Shown one piece after another: positions 22,213 through 35,000 of a DNA stretch of 64,000 nucleotides (positions are counted from its first letter, which is position 1; each line of letters starts with the position of its first letter). The stretch is from Hyphochytrium catenoides (Eukaryota; Sar; Hyphochytriomycetes; Hyphochytriales; Hyphochytriaceae). The stretch covers positions 207,226-271,225 of the forward strand of contig FLMG01000265.1 in NCBI GenBank assembly GCA_900088475.1. Direction: 5' to 3'. The notes beneath the pieces are model-generated. The model ran no database searches. It had not been told where the DNA came from and worked only from the letters and a program-made list of their open reading frames with translations. Both the position numbers and the translations under genes were made by a program.

Positions 22213-24899
22213 ACCTGGAGGAGGGGCCCCTGGACCTCCCATTTGTCTGTGTGCCTGTACACTGGCGCGGTAGCGCATCTCCCGCTCTCTGATGTCTTCC
22301 TTCCGTAGCCTGCGCCGCAGGAAGAGCATAGCATAGAGCTTATCGCCCAAATAGGTTACCAGGTAGGCAGCGGAGCCAATAAGGCGCCAGACGTTAAAGG
22401 CACCAATAACGACGTAAAGGACCGTCAGGTAGCTATTGGCATCAACATAGAGCTGCACGCCGAAGACAAAGGCCATGTTGGAGAGAAGCCAGAGGAAAAG
22501 AAGCTTCAGTCGAAAGCCGTTAAACTGCTTCTCTAGCATGTCCTTCTCCGCAGCCTCCTTCCTTGCCTTTTCTTCTGCTGCCTTCTGAGCAGCCACAACG
22601 TCCTCATAAGTACCTTTCTTGTCCCCAGCTTTCGGACCATGCCCTCCACCACTTTCTAGACCCTTCGTACCCCACGAGAGGTCGTGAAGGTTGCAGAAAG
22701 AGTACACGTTGAGAATGTTGATCATCGTGGGCAACATGGCGAAGTACTGGAGGATCGTCATGAAGATGTGGTGAACCTCACAATGTAGTGCGGCAGCTAT
22801 AAAGTACACGCCCACAATCGCGATGGCGAAGACGATAGTAAAGGTTGAAAATGTGTCCTGAAAAATGAATATCAAAGTTGCGACCACGAAAGCCACCGCC
22901 ATCACTAGGCCAAAGTACGCCGCAGCCACCGTGTATATCCAGGGGATGTGCTTAGGCTTGTTTCCAAGCCCGGCCAAGATCTGGAGAAGGAAGATCACGG
23001 CGTATGAGAACTGGAAGAGATTGGAAATCAGGTCTTTCCATTTGGTAGGAAACTCATCCACCTTCATAAACTCTGGGTAGCTGTTGTTATACATCGCGCG
23101 AATGACCACGAAGTAGATCGCCAGGTAAAAGTTACCCACCAAGAGCCAGTTCAGTAGCACAGTGATGCAGTTGTAGGTGTACTGAACCATGAAGGCCGCC
23201 TTCCGGAAGTAGCTGTGCCCACTCTCAGAGTAGATTCGTCCCCAAAAGGCCACAGTGTACAGGATAGCAAAGAAAGAGCCATTCAGCCATCGGCGTCGCT
23301 GGCCAATGAGAGCCACTAGATTAGTAGGTACATCCGTTCGTGCTATAGCATTCTTCACATAGTGTAGGGTCCACTTGCAGTTTGCCTTTGCCACGATCTC
23401 AAAACAGAGAATACGATCCTCTGCCAGGTACATGTTACCTTGGAAGGGTCCCAACTCTTTCATTGACGTGGTCAATGACTTGAAGTACGCCCGAAGCGGC
23501 TCTCCCCTAATGGCTTCGTATCTATAGGCAGAGAAGGCTCCTGGCAAGACACTGATGAAGCCGAAGACGCTTTCCATAGACTTATCCAGAATGTTAGAGA
23601 CCTTATATTCATAGTGCTGCGCGGCGATCACGAAGTTGCATAAGTTGGGGATGGGCCTGTCGACTGCAATTTCACCGCACACGCCTCCAATCTTAGGGTT
23701 CCCCTCCATAGCCGCTAGCAACCTGTAGAAGGCTGATTTAGTCGGCATCGTGCCCACATCCAGAAGGATTGTATACTTCGGCATCACTTGCTCCGCAAAA
23801 GCGTTAAAGTACCACTCATGGGAATTCAGCTTGCCTCCATTATACTCCTTAAGAGCAAACACGACTTGTAGGGGAGGGTAGCGCTCATTTTTCTCCTCTA
23901 TCCTCACCCCACCGCCAACGCCTCTGGAAACCTTATGATGCAACAGCTGCATGCTGTACTCAAACAGGTGCATTTGAACATCGGTGCCGACTGAGTTAAT
24001 GGTCATGGCCTCCTCGTCAAAAGCACCAGTCTTGTTGAGCCATGATAATGTGCCTTTGTTTGCCTTGGTCCTGCCGTCGGACACGATACAGACCAAGACG
24101 TTCTGCCACGCATTATCGTCCTGGTAACCAGGGAGCTTCATCTGCTGAATATACTGGACATTGTTCGCAACCTTACGAAGCGTGAACGCCAGTTCATTTT
24201 CATCCTCATTGTACATTGTAATAACCACCATAAGCTTTGGTCTGCGTCCATATTGAATCGTTTTCAACACGTAACCATCACGGGTGAAGTCATCCACTCT
24301 TTTTGTAGAGACTGCTGTGTAGTACATTGTCCTAAACTCCAAAGTATCCGTCGGCAGAACCGGGGCATGCACCGAAGGTGAGAGACGATGGATGACATCG
24401 GCGGCGACGCAGCGGCCCATTCTCCGCGGCACTGGGCCCATTCGGCCATTATCTGTCCAGTTGGCAAGGGCTTCAGTCCATCCTAGTACGTCCATTGCCT
24501 TTTGATGGAGTCTGCAGGGGGAAGGACATGAGATTCTGCACACTAGGAAACAACTAAACAATGGGACGAAGACACCTACAGGTTTCTGACATGCTGATCT
24601 GGTTCCTGCTCTCCTACTCGAGTAAGCATTTCCCCTGCGTCAAGGAAGTGGCGCATCGCCGCTGCAAAACGACGGTCTTCCTCTGCTTCTACACCGGCAT
24701 TAATAAGACGAAAAGCCTCCTCAGTAGAGTCGGGGGTGTCAGGAAGGACCATGGACTGTGTCTTCATTGCAAAAGAAGAGATATTCTCTGAGAATTCTTG
24801 GTGTCCTGGAGGGAACTGTCTGCCGTACAAACTCCTTTGCTGCGAATTAGGGCTGCCGGCCTCTTGCCAGCTAGCCTGGTGCTCCGGAGGATTGTACAT
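22159..24899 (-). CDS. Chitin synthase with N-terminal MIT domain (complete)
   Basis: Complete family 2 chitin synthase of 890 residues in two exons: 24899-24580 and 24511-22159. The intron is 68 bases, phase 2, AACCT|gtaggt ... ccctgcag. The MIT-type helices (EEAFRLINAGVEAEEDRRFA ... HVRNLLHQKAMDVLGW) occupy about 55-125. Catalytic marks: LMVVITMYNEDENE, LLDVGTMP (about 354), LAEDRILCFE (about 469) and QRRRWLNGSFFA (about 507, the product-binding motif). At least six membrane segments follow, with the family motif NLHDLSWGTKG near 714, a charged linker rich in Lys/Glu/Ala, and two more membrane spans before the tail. It transfers GlcNAc from UDP-GlcNAc at the plasma membrane. ATG 24899 is the only start that includes the MIT domain. 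The final codons lie inside a 110-base tandem duplication. Confidence 0.96.
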
Positions 24900-27800
24900 C
24901 GTGCCTATGAACTAAAGGTACAGATCCTGGACGAATCTAACCCCTAATCGATTGCTCTCGGGGTGTCTCTATCGCCGCCGACTAGTACTTTTCCTTGGGC
25001 AAGCCAAATGAATTATGGCCAAGTTCTCTGGCGTTGGAAACACTTCCAACGACCGCAGTCTGCGGGGAACGGGAGCGCTTGTGAAAACTGCGCTCTTTTG
25101 CAGAATCTGCGGATTGCTCTTTTGTCGTTGCTCTGGTCCTTGTTGCTGTGTGACTCAGGCACTCCTTGCTGCTGTAGCTTCTGGCGTTTTGAAGACTTCC
25201 CTCTGCTGGCTGGCGACTGTGGGCTAACTAAAATAGCCTCCTCCGTGCGATGACGGCTGCTCCACGGCCGGGGAAAACGAGCCGCTGTTGACAGCTCCAC
25301 AAGCCCATCATCCCTAGACTCCACCTCTGATCTTACTCACATACTGCCTCTATACTGATCCTCTGACTCTCCTATGCTGTATCTCAGGAACGTAAAGGGC
25401 GTCATTATAGCTTTGGAAAGTTACTCTGTTTCACTCATTGCATATCTTGGGCTCGCTCTGTCTGCCGTCTATCCGTTCCTACGCAGCCTCACCTTCCTCC
25501 CTCCTCTCTCATGGCTCTTCATCAATCACCATCCTCTATCACTGAAACCTACGAACGAAAAAGCCCCACAGCTGAAAGAAACAAAAGGAGATAGATAAGG
25601 AATAGACATTCTCATCCTTTCATTTCCTTTAGTTTCTTTCAGAGAAGTTTCAGAGAGTTGGGATCTTCTGCTTCTTTGTCGGCCAACTTTGACTACCGAC
25701 ACATGGTGGGTGGGCTCCTTTGCATCTGCATTAGACAGTACTTCACCATTGGGATGGGTGGGCCTCTGTAGAGCTATACGTTTGGGGGACGCCATGGCCA
25801 AGAAATGCAAAGAGCCGCGGGTGGATGGTCCCTCCCATCCACCTGTCTGACTTCCTTGCATAACCGCTACTCAACACAAGACAGTCCGCTTTCTTGATAG
25901 AGGCTAACAATCAATGTTCTAAAGCCCATCACAGTGCCTGCTCCTTTATTGGTCGATACTGAGGACTGAGGTCAGCAGCCTCAGCCAATCCGATCGCGAG
26001 AATCAGTCCTACTTCACCCAGAAATAGTCGCATTGTTCAGCAAGAGGTAGGCTTTCTATAGTAGTAGATGGCTTATAGGAAGCCTTTATTACTTGTACTC
26101 GCATAATCTTTTTCTGGGTAATAATGGCTAACGTCTCTAGTTCGGTGGAGCTCAGTACCTAAGATGTTCGACAGTAGTTCTACCTGTGCAGCCAAAATCT
26201 GGATTGTCAATTAGAGGAACAGAGGATCTTGCAAAGATCAGCTTCCAGGTCCAAAGTAATGATGAGAAAACAGCTTGCGCCACTCTTCATCATGACAGCT
26301 CTACGTCTTTTGTTCCCCTTGCGCTGGTACCGACGATGCTATGCTTGTCTGCGGACAACTAGGTAATCAAGTAGTTCTCGAGACCTCGACGGATTGCTAT
26401 TATTCTCACCAAAGGAGGATGATCGCAACAGCTACACCAAGACAACAATTTCACAAGGACCTCAGAGTGCGACGCAAACAACCACTAGGGCTGCTGCAGT
26501 AAGAAGCAGGTACGTTTAAGGGTGCTGCATGATGATGTTAGGGGCGTAAGCACTTCGAATACTCCGTAGTGGTGCAACAACATTGACCGTGTTGGTCTCT
26601 TCGCCCTTAAACTCTTTCTAAGTAACAGCGTTCGCTATCAAATTGATGTAATTTAGATAGTTCTAAAACTCTACGTGTCCTTCCATGGCCCTCATTAAAG
26701 AGGAAAATTGCTAACAGCACCTTCATGGAAAAGACCTTTCCCTCTGTAGAATACATCACATCTTACCAACCATAACCTTCTCGTACACCAAGAGCATCAC
26801 TTGGCGTTATTACTTTACTCTTTCTCTCGTCGATGATGAAAGCGCACAATTGATTATTATTGTTTATGTCACTATGGAATCCAACCTGGAGGTAGTAAGA
26901 CGACAACGAGTAGATAGCGGAGTACGCGGAACGATAGAAACATTGAAGAGTGATGAGATTGTGCAGCTACCCTGAGAACGTCTGTCGCTTAGTTCGGCAA
27001 TGAAGAAGCTTTATTATAGTTCTCTTACAGGCCTAGAATCAAAAGAGATGATGATATACATATCCCGATGCGCTGAGGTAAAGGTTCTATTGTAGCAGGA
27101 CGATAGTTCCTACGACAGCAAAAGAAGATAACGCGGGGACATGCGGAGTCGTTATAGTTGGGAAAAAAAGAGAATGAGCCATGCATTCGTCTTCCTGCTC
27201 GTGCTTCTTGTTACCCCCATTTTGCTAGCGACTCAAGGGGAAGAAAATGTGCTGTTTCTTAGATCTCGGAGAAGAAGATTGCGTATGAATAACATCTTCT
27301 CTGCTGTCGGTCGCCTACAATAAATGCAGGAGCGAGGTCGGAGTGTCTTACTTACGACGTTCTGCTTCTCATCATCATCATCAATAATATCTCGTCATTA
27401 TTGTGCAGCAGCAAATCACTAAACCAGGCCCTCTCCTCTCTTATAATGAAAATCGGGGAGAACCTTCCATATTTGTCAGCTCTATCTTCTTGTCTCTCAT
27501 TTCTCTTTACATGCCCTATGCTCATCATCATTAGAATACCTTCTTTCCTCTGGTCATCGTTGTCCTTCGTCCTCTTTATAAAAAGTCAAATAGGATGGTG
27601 GCAAAGCACAAAATCACATGTCAGGTTATATATACACAAGCTTTACAGGAACTAACATCGCGAACAACCACAACGCACTGCTTTCGTACTGACCCTGCGA
27701 CATTTCTTGCGGCCAAAGAGCGGCGGCGGGCCAAGTAATAAAGGCTGGCTAATAATGGGTAAGATAATATTCTACGCTTTCTGATGCCGGACCAGATTTT

Positions 27801-28100
27801 ACTTCGAACTACCGGTTGCTTCATCTTTCTTGCCATCTGCCATCTGTCTCTTCTTCTGACCTCTGACCTTCTTCCCTACTTATTTTTCTATAAAGCTTGT
27901 TGCTCTTGGCTTCTTCCGCACTTGAGATCTGCAAGAGTTGCCTATCTCCCAGATTGAGTGGAACAGCCTGGACTGGGCACCATCTTTACTGTCCTGTTCA
28001 GTTCTTAATCTCACACACTGGACACCGTGCAGCCTAGTAAAACAGAGTATCGATCGTTCGTTCCGACTCCTGGTCTTATCTGTGCTCACTGCGTGTCAAT
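24900..28100. other. Intergenic region between divergent genes, no gene recognised
   Basis: 3.2 kb separates the second chitin synthase (minus) from the anthranilate synthase subunit (plus), so both promoters lie here. Open frames are short. One at 27171-27320 (+) begins with a hydrophobic signal-like stretch (HAFVFLLVLLVTPILLA), but nothing supports it as a gene. No RNA gene or repeat family was recognised. Confidence 0.45.
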
Positions 28101-28850
28101 ATGACGGCCAACAAGAAGCAGAAGGTTTTGCTGATTGACAACTATGACTCTTTTACCTATAATTTGATGCAGGTAGGCTTATCTAAGGGTTAAACGCACC
28201 TGTCGTCATCAATTCCTGCTGACCGATGACTTTCGGCTAATTTCTTCGGCAGTATATGGCGGAACTTGGGGCAGAAGTCACTGTAAAAAGGAACGATGAG
28301 GTGGATGTTGCCTGGTGTGAGGCTTTTCAGCCAGATAGGATCATGATCTCTCCTGGTCCAGGATACCCCAGGGATGCAGGAATATCGAACGATGTTATCA
28401 GGGCATTCGCTGGAAAGGTCCCCATCTTTGGAGTTTGTCTAGGTGAGAGTGTTAACAGTCCAATCCTAACTTCAGGGTACAATTTACTTCATGTTGCTGA
28501 CTGTACCGTGGTCACCCTGAAAAGGTCATCAATGCATGTTTGAGGTCTATGGGGGCACCATCGGCCCTGCGGGTGAAATTATGCACGGCAAAACGTCGGA
28601 GATGAAAAATGATGGCAAAGGCGTCTTCAAGGGCCTACCTGCAGTTACGCCAGCTGTGCGATACCATTCACTAGTTGGTCTACCGCATACTCTGCCGCCT
28701 GAACTTGAAGTTACGTGCACCAAGAAGGACAGCGACATGATCATGGGCATTAGGCATCGTGTCCATAAGGTAGAAGGGGTGCAGTTTCACCCAGAGAGTA
28801 TCGCTACAGAGGCTGGGATGCAGATGATCAAAAATTTTCTTGAGATGTGA
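28101..28850 (+). CDS. Anthranilate synthase component II (glutamine amidotransferase, TrpG/PabA type)
   Basis: Class I glutaminase that supplies ammonia to an anthranilate or aminodeoxychorismate synthase partner, in tryptophan or folate synthesis. Three exons were read: 28101-28172, 28253-28442 and 28525-28850, giving 195 residues, the normal length for a stand-alone subunit. The start codon opens MTANKKQKVLLIDNYDSFTY, the usual N-terminal strand. The oxyanion strand is ISPGPGYPRDAG. The nucleophile Cys is in FGVCLGHQCM, which is split by intron 2 at the Gly codon, and the His/Glu of the triad are in VQFHPESI. The gene is not fused to a TrpE domain here. No transit-peptide-like extension precedes the conserved start. 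The best call is TrpG; PabA or a dual-use subunit cannot be excluded. Confidence 0.93.
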
Positions 28851-29116
28851 GAGGTTGAGGTCCAAGCAGCCAAGCCAGGCTATCGCGCTTGCTTTATCCT
28901 TCAACCTTTGCCACATCATCATCTGTTATTTATGTGTCATATCTCTTCCAGTTTAGTCTAAGAGCTGGTATAGTCTAACAGTGGCACTTCACACCCAACC
29001 AGAAACAGCAGAGCGATGGATCCTTTATAACAAATATGGATGGGAGCCAGGACTATAGAGTCATAAGACCTATTAGCGAAAGAATGAGACTCAGAAGAAG
29101 CACCAATCATATATCT

Positions 29117-30714
29117 CTATGCTTCGCTCTCGACTAGCAGATCCCACTGCTCGCTATCATCCTCCGCATCTGCTATCGTCTGATAGTTCTTCGGCCGGTC
29201 CACCCGGAAGAATATTCCTACGGAGCGCGCCCAGATTCAGTCGGGGTATAGCTCAAACCATCACTTCGCCGGCTGTCGTACCTGTGAGGACTAGAAAGAG
29301 TCCCACCGCGAACAACGCAATCCGAACGGGAGAGAGAAACTGCCATTCCTGTCATTGCACCATCGGCACTATGTTCGCTCAACACAAATTAACGAAATCT
29401 ACGCACCTGGAAAAAGAGGAACGGGGACGAGGTGGTGACCAGTACCAGGAGAGCATAGTGCACAGGAATGACAAGGATGGGATCATATTCATGCAGAGCA
29501 CGGTTGAGATCCCAACGCTAGTAACGTAGCCCAAAAGTTAGTTACCTTCAAGGTATGTCAAGTGGCTTAGCTAGCAGTATACCTGCAAGAGCAATAAGCA
29601 GGCACCAACTAGCCCAACCAGCCACGTCTCAAGCCCAAAAGAGCCCCTAAATAGCTTCATCTTAGCGTCGGTCTGAGTAGTCTCGTTAGGCGCAGTCAGC
29701 TAAAACCTTCGGCCATGTATCAGCTCCACGAAAATCTTGAGTTGCAGGTTTGCGATGCCACCTAGGAGTCCTCCTACAGAGCTGAAGCATAGCCGACGCA
29801 CTTCAGATCTCACTCTTTGGGAGGGGCGGGAGAGAGTCAGGCTCGCTTATTTGAACTGTGATAATCAAGGCGTACCTCTCAGCTTTAGATAGCTTTCGCC
29901 TCGCAGAGCTTCTGCCATTGTATGCAGGAGTAGGCGAGGCGTACATCTCGGGCCGAAGATGCAAGGACGGCCGCAGAAGACGTCTTCCGCAGTAGAATAT
30001 GGCGATCAAAAAAAACTTGAAGATCATATCAGTGGCTGACAAACTAAAATAGCTAAGAAAAGATAAACCCCACTCACTGTGACAGCCAAGTAGATGACGA
30101 AGGGTTTTTGGTGGAAGTAGGTCCATATCTCTCGGTTAGAATATCCCTGGCGAACATGGACACCCCAGATAACGCAGATTACACAGCCAGCGATGACTAG
30201 GGTGTTTCCGAAGGCTCCATATTGGTAGGCGAAGGATTCATGAAGGACTAGTCTGGCTGAAAGGGAGTGCCAGACCAAAGCGAGTCCTTGAAGTGGCGCA
30301 ATCAGGCTCTGAAGGGTCAACAGGAACATAATTGTGTCTCAGCCGCTGAACATTGTGAGAGTTACTCTAGCAACCTTACCAGCGACGAGAAGAGAAGTGA
30401 GATTACGGTTAGTGGTAGATAGAGTCCATAATTGAAGATGATGCCTGAAATGTACAGAGGATTCTTGTAGACGGGTGGCTGCATGTACCAAGAGGGACAG
30501 AAAAGCAGGTTAGCTCTGTAGGTAACACCTCATGTAGGTGACTTACCGCTTCCCCAAACCTACAGATAGTGTTCTCGTGCATGATTCGAGCCTTCGTGAT
30601 AAGCGTCTCACCCAGCGCTGAACATGCAGTCGCGAAGATGATGCAGAGAACGCTGACCCACCACATGCCAATCGATAGCTTCCGAGTCATGCTATCCAGA
30701 CCATCGTCTATCAT
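29117..30714 (-). CDS. NIPA/DUF803-type multi-pass membrane transporter
   Basis: Member of the drug/metabolite-transporter superfamily related to the NIPA magnesium transporters. Coding blocks on the minus strand: 30714-30547 (IGMWWVSVLCIIFATACSAL), about 30478-30380 (NPLYISGIIFNYG), about 30330-30078 (QSLIAPLQGLALVWHSLSAR, the family's PQSLIAPLGAL region, then LVIAGCVICVIWGVHV), about 30020-29875, a block with SVGGLLGGIANLQLK, the block RWDLNRALHEYDPILVIPVH, a block EWQFLSPVRIALFAVGLFLV, and a tail ending VESEA at the stop at 29117. The order of motifs matches NIPA proteins throughout. The joins of block 2 to 3 and block 3 to 4 do not resolve cleanly in frame by eye. The gene converges on the glutaminase gene, 266 bases away. 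The substrate is assumed from the family only. Confidence 0.78.
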
Positions 30715-32084
30715 AGAACATCATCAGGCATCTACTTTTACCACCCAAACAGCCACATACGAGGGAGAGTATGAAAGAAGAAGGTCTCTTGCCCTGTATA
30801 TCCCTACCGGGTTGACCTTCGTAGGGCAAAAAGAGGACTGGTTCCATAACTTCGGACATGGCGCTCTTATGACCAAACCGTCTAAAGCTGGGTGGGGACT
30901 GGAAAGGTTGTTTGTGCCTTGCTGCGTTGGGCGTTAGTAGCCTTCTTTACGATGCTATCTTTCTAGGAATGGCCTGATTTCATCTAATACTGATTGCCTG
31001 TAGGCTATGTTTCTATTCTCCAGGTGCCGCGCCAGGGCAAGCAGCAACGGTAAGCTGCTACGAGTACTTCCAGCGAGAAAGCACTCCGCTATAAGACAGT
31101 GTGCTTCTTCTAGACATTCTCGGCATCAGCTAAAGGGAACACGAGGCCTTATTAGGAACACTTCGGGAGTCCGGGACTGATGCATGCATTCCGATAAAGG
31201 ATATGAAGTTTTGGAGGTTCTTCAGTGCTTCAGGATGCAGGACATAAAGGCTGTTCTCAGAAAGAAGTCTAAAGATCTTCCACTCCTGTTCGTCGTATTC
31301 ACTTCAAACACACAGTGCAAAGTACTGGATGGCTGTATCACACTAAGGACGAAAGCCCTATCGGTATTACGAATAGGACTTACCTTATTCCGTCATCATG
31401 CTAAGGATCTTCATAATAATCATGATACACGCTTCCTCCGGAATAGTATTGCTATTCATTTAGGATCATCATGGGAGTTACAAGTATCATGATGGATTGA
31501 GAGGCTGGTCCTGTCAGGCGTGAGGAGCCATCAGACCAGGGCAGTAGAGAGACTTCCTCGTCCTGGTCAAGAGCAGAGAAGGCAGTGAACATACGACGGA
31601 GGCTATGCAAACGAGAAGATGGAGATGGAGAGGACCGACGAGCCGGAGACGATGTGAGAAGGAACGTAAGGTAGGGTGGCGGAGAAGCGTGAGAAAGAGC
31701 CCGATTAAAGCAAGAATGATTAAGAGCGTAAGCATTACAGCGAGTCAGTTTATCAGAACACGCAGGTTTAGCAGAAGAGATGGAGTTCTGGACGCAATGT
31801 CTTTAATGCCTGAGAGCAAAACTCCGTAACCTACCGTAATCTTTTTATGCTGCCTACTCGTGGGCTATACCGGTGACCTCGCGTGACTCGAAACAAAAAG
31901 GCTTCATCACAGTCAGCGAGGCAATTCCGACTCTAGTGAGGTCACGTCTGAAGCCCCAAAACATGTTATGCTCTCTGAGGAGTACCATGATTCTGCCATT
32001 AGTCTGAGTAACACTCTAAACAGCACTTAATAGCTGTTGTCCTGGACTCTTCTCTGCCGCTCGACGGGGAGCTTCTATCTCAAG
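30715..32084. other. Divergent intergenic region, no gene recognised
   Basis: 1.4 kb lies between the NIPA-type gene (minus) and the repeat protein (plus). It includes an 8-base inverted repeat gtgacctc / gaggtcac at about 31872 and 31939, roughly 145-215 bases before the plus-strand start. This could form a hairpin or be a factor site. Nothing else was recognised. Confidence 0.4.
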
Positions 32085-35000
32085 ATGGCGGATAGCGCGC
32101 GGGAAGAAGGCGAAGGCCAAGACTATGACGATGACTTTGCTGACGATGAGTTCACCGAAGAGAAGAACGAGGATGCTAACCCCCAATCGTCACCGTCAGC
32201 AGCAGAGACTATCCATCTAGTAGCTCAAGTCCACGGGCCTGCCACTGTTCTTGTGGGCACTGCCATTCATCAGGCCCTTGTTCCCTTTTCGTTGGTCAAA
32301 CGTAGTCCTGAGGATAAGCCTTTAGACGTCGAAATGAGCTCTGATGCGTTTGGGGAAAGGCAGCAGACCTCTGTAGAACCCTTGCCACGGTCATCTATTC
32401 TACAAAGCCTATCAGAGAAGGAGCTCGAGAAAGGAGCAGGAGAGGCAGCTATTCATCAGCTAGCTCAGGTCCATGCCCCAGCAGCCGTACTGGTTGGCTC
32501 CGCCATTCATCAAGCGCTGGCGCCCTTTTCAGAAACTTTACTTCCAGGGAAGAATGGACCTATCATTTCGGGATCAGAAGCCCAGCCAACTACTGATGAG
32601 GATGGAAGCAGGGATGTACCATTGGAAGTGCCAGTAACCGAGCTTGATACAATAGTCCCCGGGTCAAGCGTAAGTGAGTTGAGACATAGGAATGAAGTGG
32701 CAGAAGCATGTCGCCTAGCCCAAGTCCATGCACCGGCGATGATTCTTGTTGGCTCTGCCATTACTGAAGCCCTGAACCCTTTCACCGCTGACGCGAACAA
32801 GGACCCGGAACAGAATACCTTCAAGCCAATCCCAACAGGCACTGACGACATCAACACTGGAGGGCAACATACGGATGAATTGGGAAGGAAACAGAAGACA
32901 GATGCTGCTGACTTGAAAGGGGCTGAGAATAGAGACGTAGGGGCTGCCATTCAACGCATAGCGCTGGTACATGCACCTGCGGCGGTTCTGATAGGGTCGG
33001 CCATTCATCACGCCCTGGCACCTAGTTCCCCAGCCTCTCTGGCGCACCAAGAGAGCCTCCATAAGGTTGAAGAGCCGCAGTCCGCCTTTCCGCAGACCAC
33101 AATGGAGGATAACGCCTTCGCCGACGATTTTGAGACAGATGAAATTGGTAAAGAATCGAGTGGACGACCCATAGAGAAGACTAAAGCGGAGCTTCCTCCC
33201 AACTGCTCTGGAACTACACTGGATGCCCCTGGGCCCCCAAAGGAAGAACCAATCAAGAAGGACTATCAACCGCTCCTAGGTTCAGAGACGAAGCTAGAGA
33301 ACGACGACGACTATGGTGACGATGCTTTCTTCGCCGAAGACGACGGACAAGAAGCGTTCGAAGACACAGCGGCTCCAACCTCTCTGGGGACTGCAGCATG
33401 CGAGGCATCCCTCTCTCTTGCCTTGGCTAACGATACATCACGTGCCATTTTGCAGGAAGCAGTAACCAACCACGTCTCTGCGAAATCTGGGGTTAATAAG
33501 CTGGCTATCACAGGTATGGAGAAGAGAGTGACTCAAGGGGCCAAGGAAGAAAGGGCTCAGGAGGATAAAGATCCTGAAGAGGCAGTAGGAGCAAAATGGG
33601 AAACAGAAAGCCACCCTTCGATTGGCAATGCAAAGATCCCCCTAGACCAAGGACTATCTTGCCCACACCGCGAGGGGTTCCAGGATGGCGAGGAACCAGA
33701 TAGGCATGATGAGGCCGTTGAAGCACACTTACTGAGAACAACGAGAGAGCAGGAGTGTCTAAGGGCTACCTCAGTGGCAGTGGCTAGAGAATCTATCGGC
33801 CTAGGTGTTGAAATTGCGGCGAGAGGTCAGAGTTCTCCCATCCTCGTAAAGTCTCCAACTGTAGACACGTACGAACAGGCGGAACTTCTTCTAGAGAATT
33901 CTCCGTCGGTAACGGAAGTAATCGTCGGAGCTAATCATGCCCAGATTTTCAGCAAGACAGAGGCAGGCGGGGAGCCTTCCGCTTGTATTGATGCAAAGAA
34001 TGAAGAAGCAACGACCTCTCGAACTGGTAAAGAGGACCAATTGGAGCAGATACCGGACCCCCCGGACGAAAGCCCTTACTCTATCGGCGAGTTTGAAGAG
34101 GGGACTGACATCATACGTGATGGCAACAAAATAGAACTGGCAGTGAAGCTTGAGAAGGTTGTTGTCCCCGATGGCATGGTGATCGATACGAAAGAGCAGG
34201 TTGAGAAGGACAGTGAGGAGGCGCTGCCAGCTCTCTCGGCTGTGGTCAACGCTCCGGTTGAGGATAGCATTCCAAAGCAGGAAACAATGTCAACAGGAAG
34301 TCAAAGAGGCGGGAAGCCGGAGAAGGCAGAAGGGGCTATAGACAATCCCTACAATGATAGTGATTTCGAGATAGCCACCAGCGGAAGTGACAAGAAGGCA
34401 GGAGCTGAGAAGAAAGAGGACGATCCCTACGGGGACGCTGACTTCGACAAGGAAGAGAGCGAAGGACCTGCAAGCTCCGGACAAGTTAGGAACGTGGCAG
34501 GATCTACTTCTAAGCCAGATCTGGAGCAGAGAGTGAGCCAAATGGATGTGAGTACGACAGAAATAGAAAAAGACAGCACTTCGGCTGTGGGTCCAACGAG
34601 GGACGGCAAGGGCACCGCTTTTACCGATGATGCACCTTCCGTAACATGTGGAAGCTATTCTTCGGAGGCTGGAGACTATCAAGGAAAAAGCCAGTCAGGT
34701 GTTGCCAGGGAAGCGCAAAACGCGACCTCCCCGGGGGCTGCTTCCGCTGAAGCCACAACGCCCTCGGGCAACTACGGGGCTTCAGAAGACCAGAAAGAAG
34801 AGGAGAGCAGTGATCTCGTGGGCGCTATCGAAGAAAAGAAAGAGAATAGGGAAACCAAGAACGAGGCTGGCGCTTTATTGGGTTCAACCCAAAAACAAGA
34901 AGAGCGAAGTCCGCGACTTACCTTAGAGAAGAACGTGGAACAAGACGCCAAGACATCAGAGGCGACGGAAAGTTCTAGCGGCGCTAAAGAGCAGACTGGA

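Noticed and set aside
27141-27323. Small plus-strand frame with a signal-peptide-like start
   Set aside because: Only 60 codons, no homologue recognised, and no flanking exon or clear promoter. The hydrophobic run alone is not enough.
31872-31946. Possible tRNA or structured RNA around gtgacctc ... gaggtcac
   Set aside because: Only an 8-base stem is clear. There are no cloverleaf arms, anticodon loop or T-loop consensus.
32510-33269. Minus-strand frames inside the repeat protein
   Set aside because: They mirror the coding repeats in opposite frames. Their apparent internal similarity comes from the real repeats.
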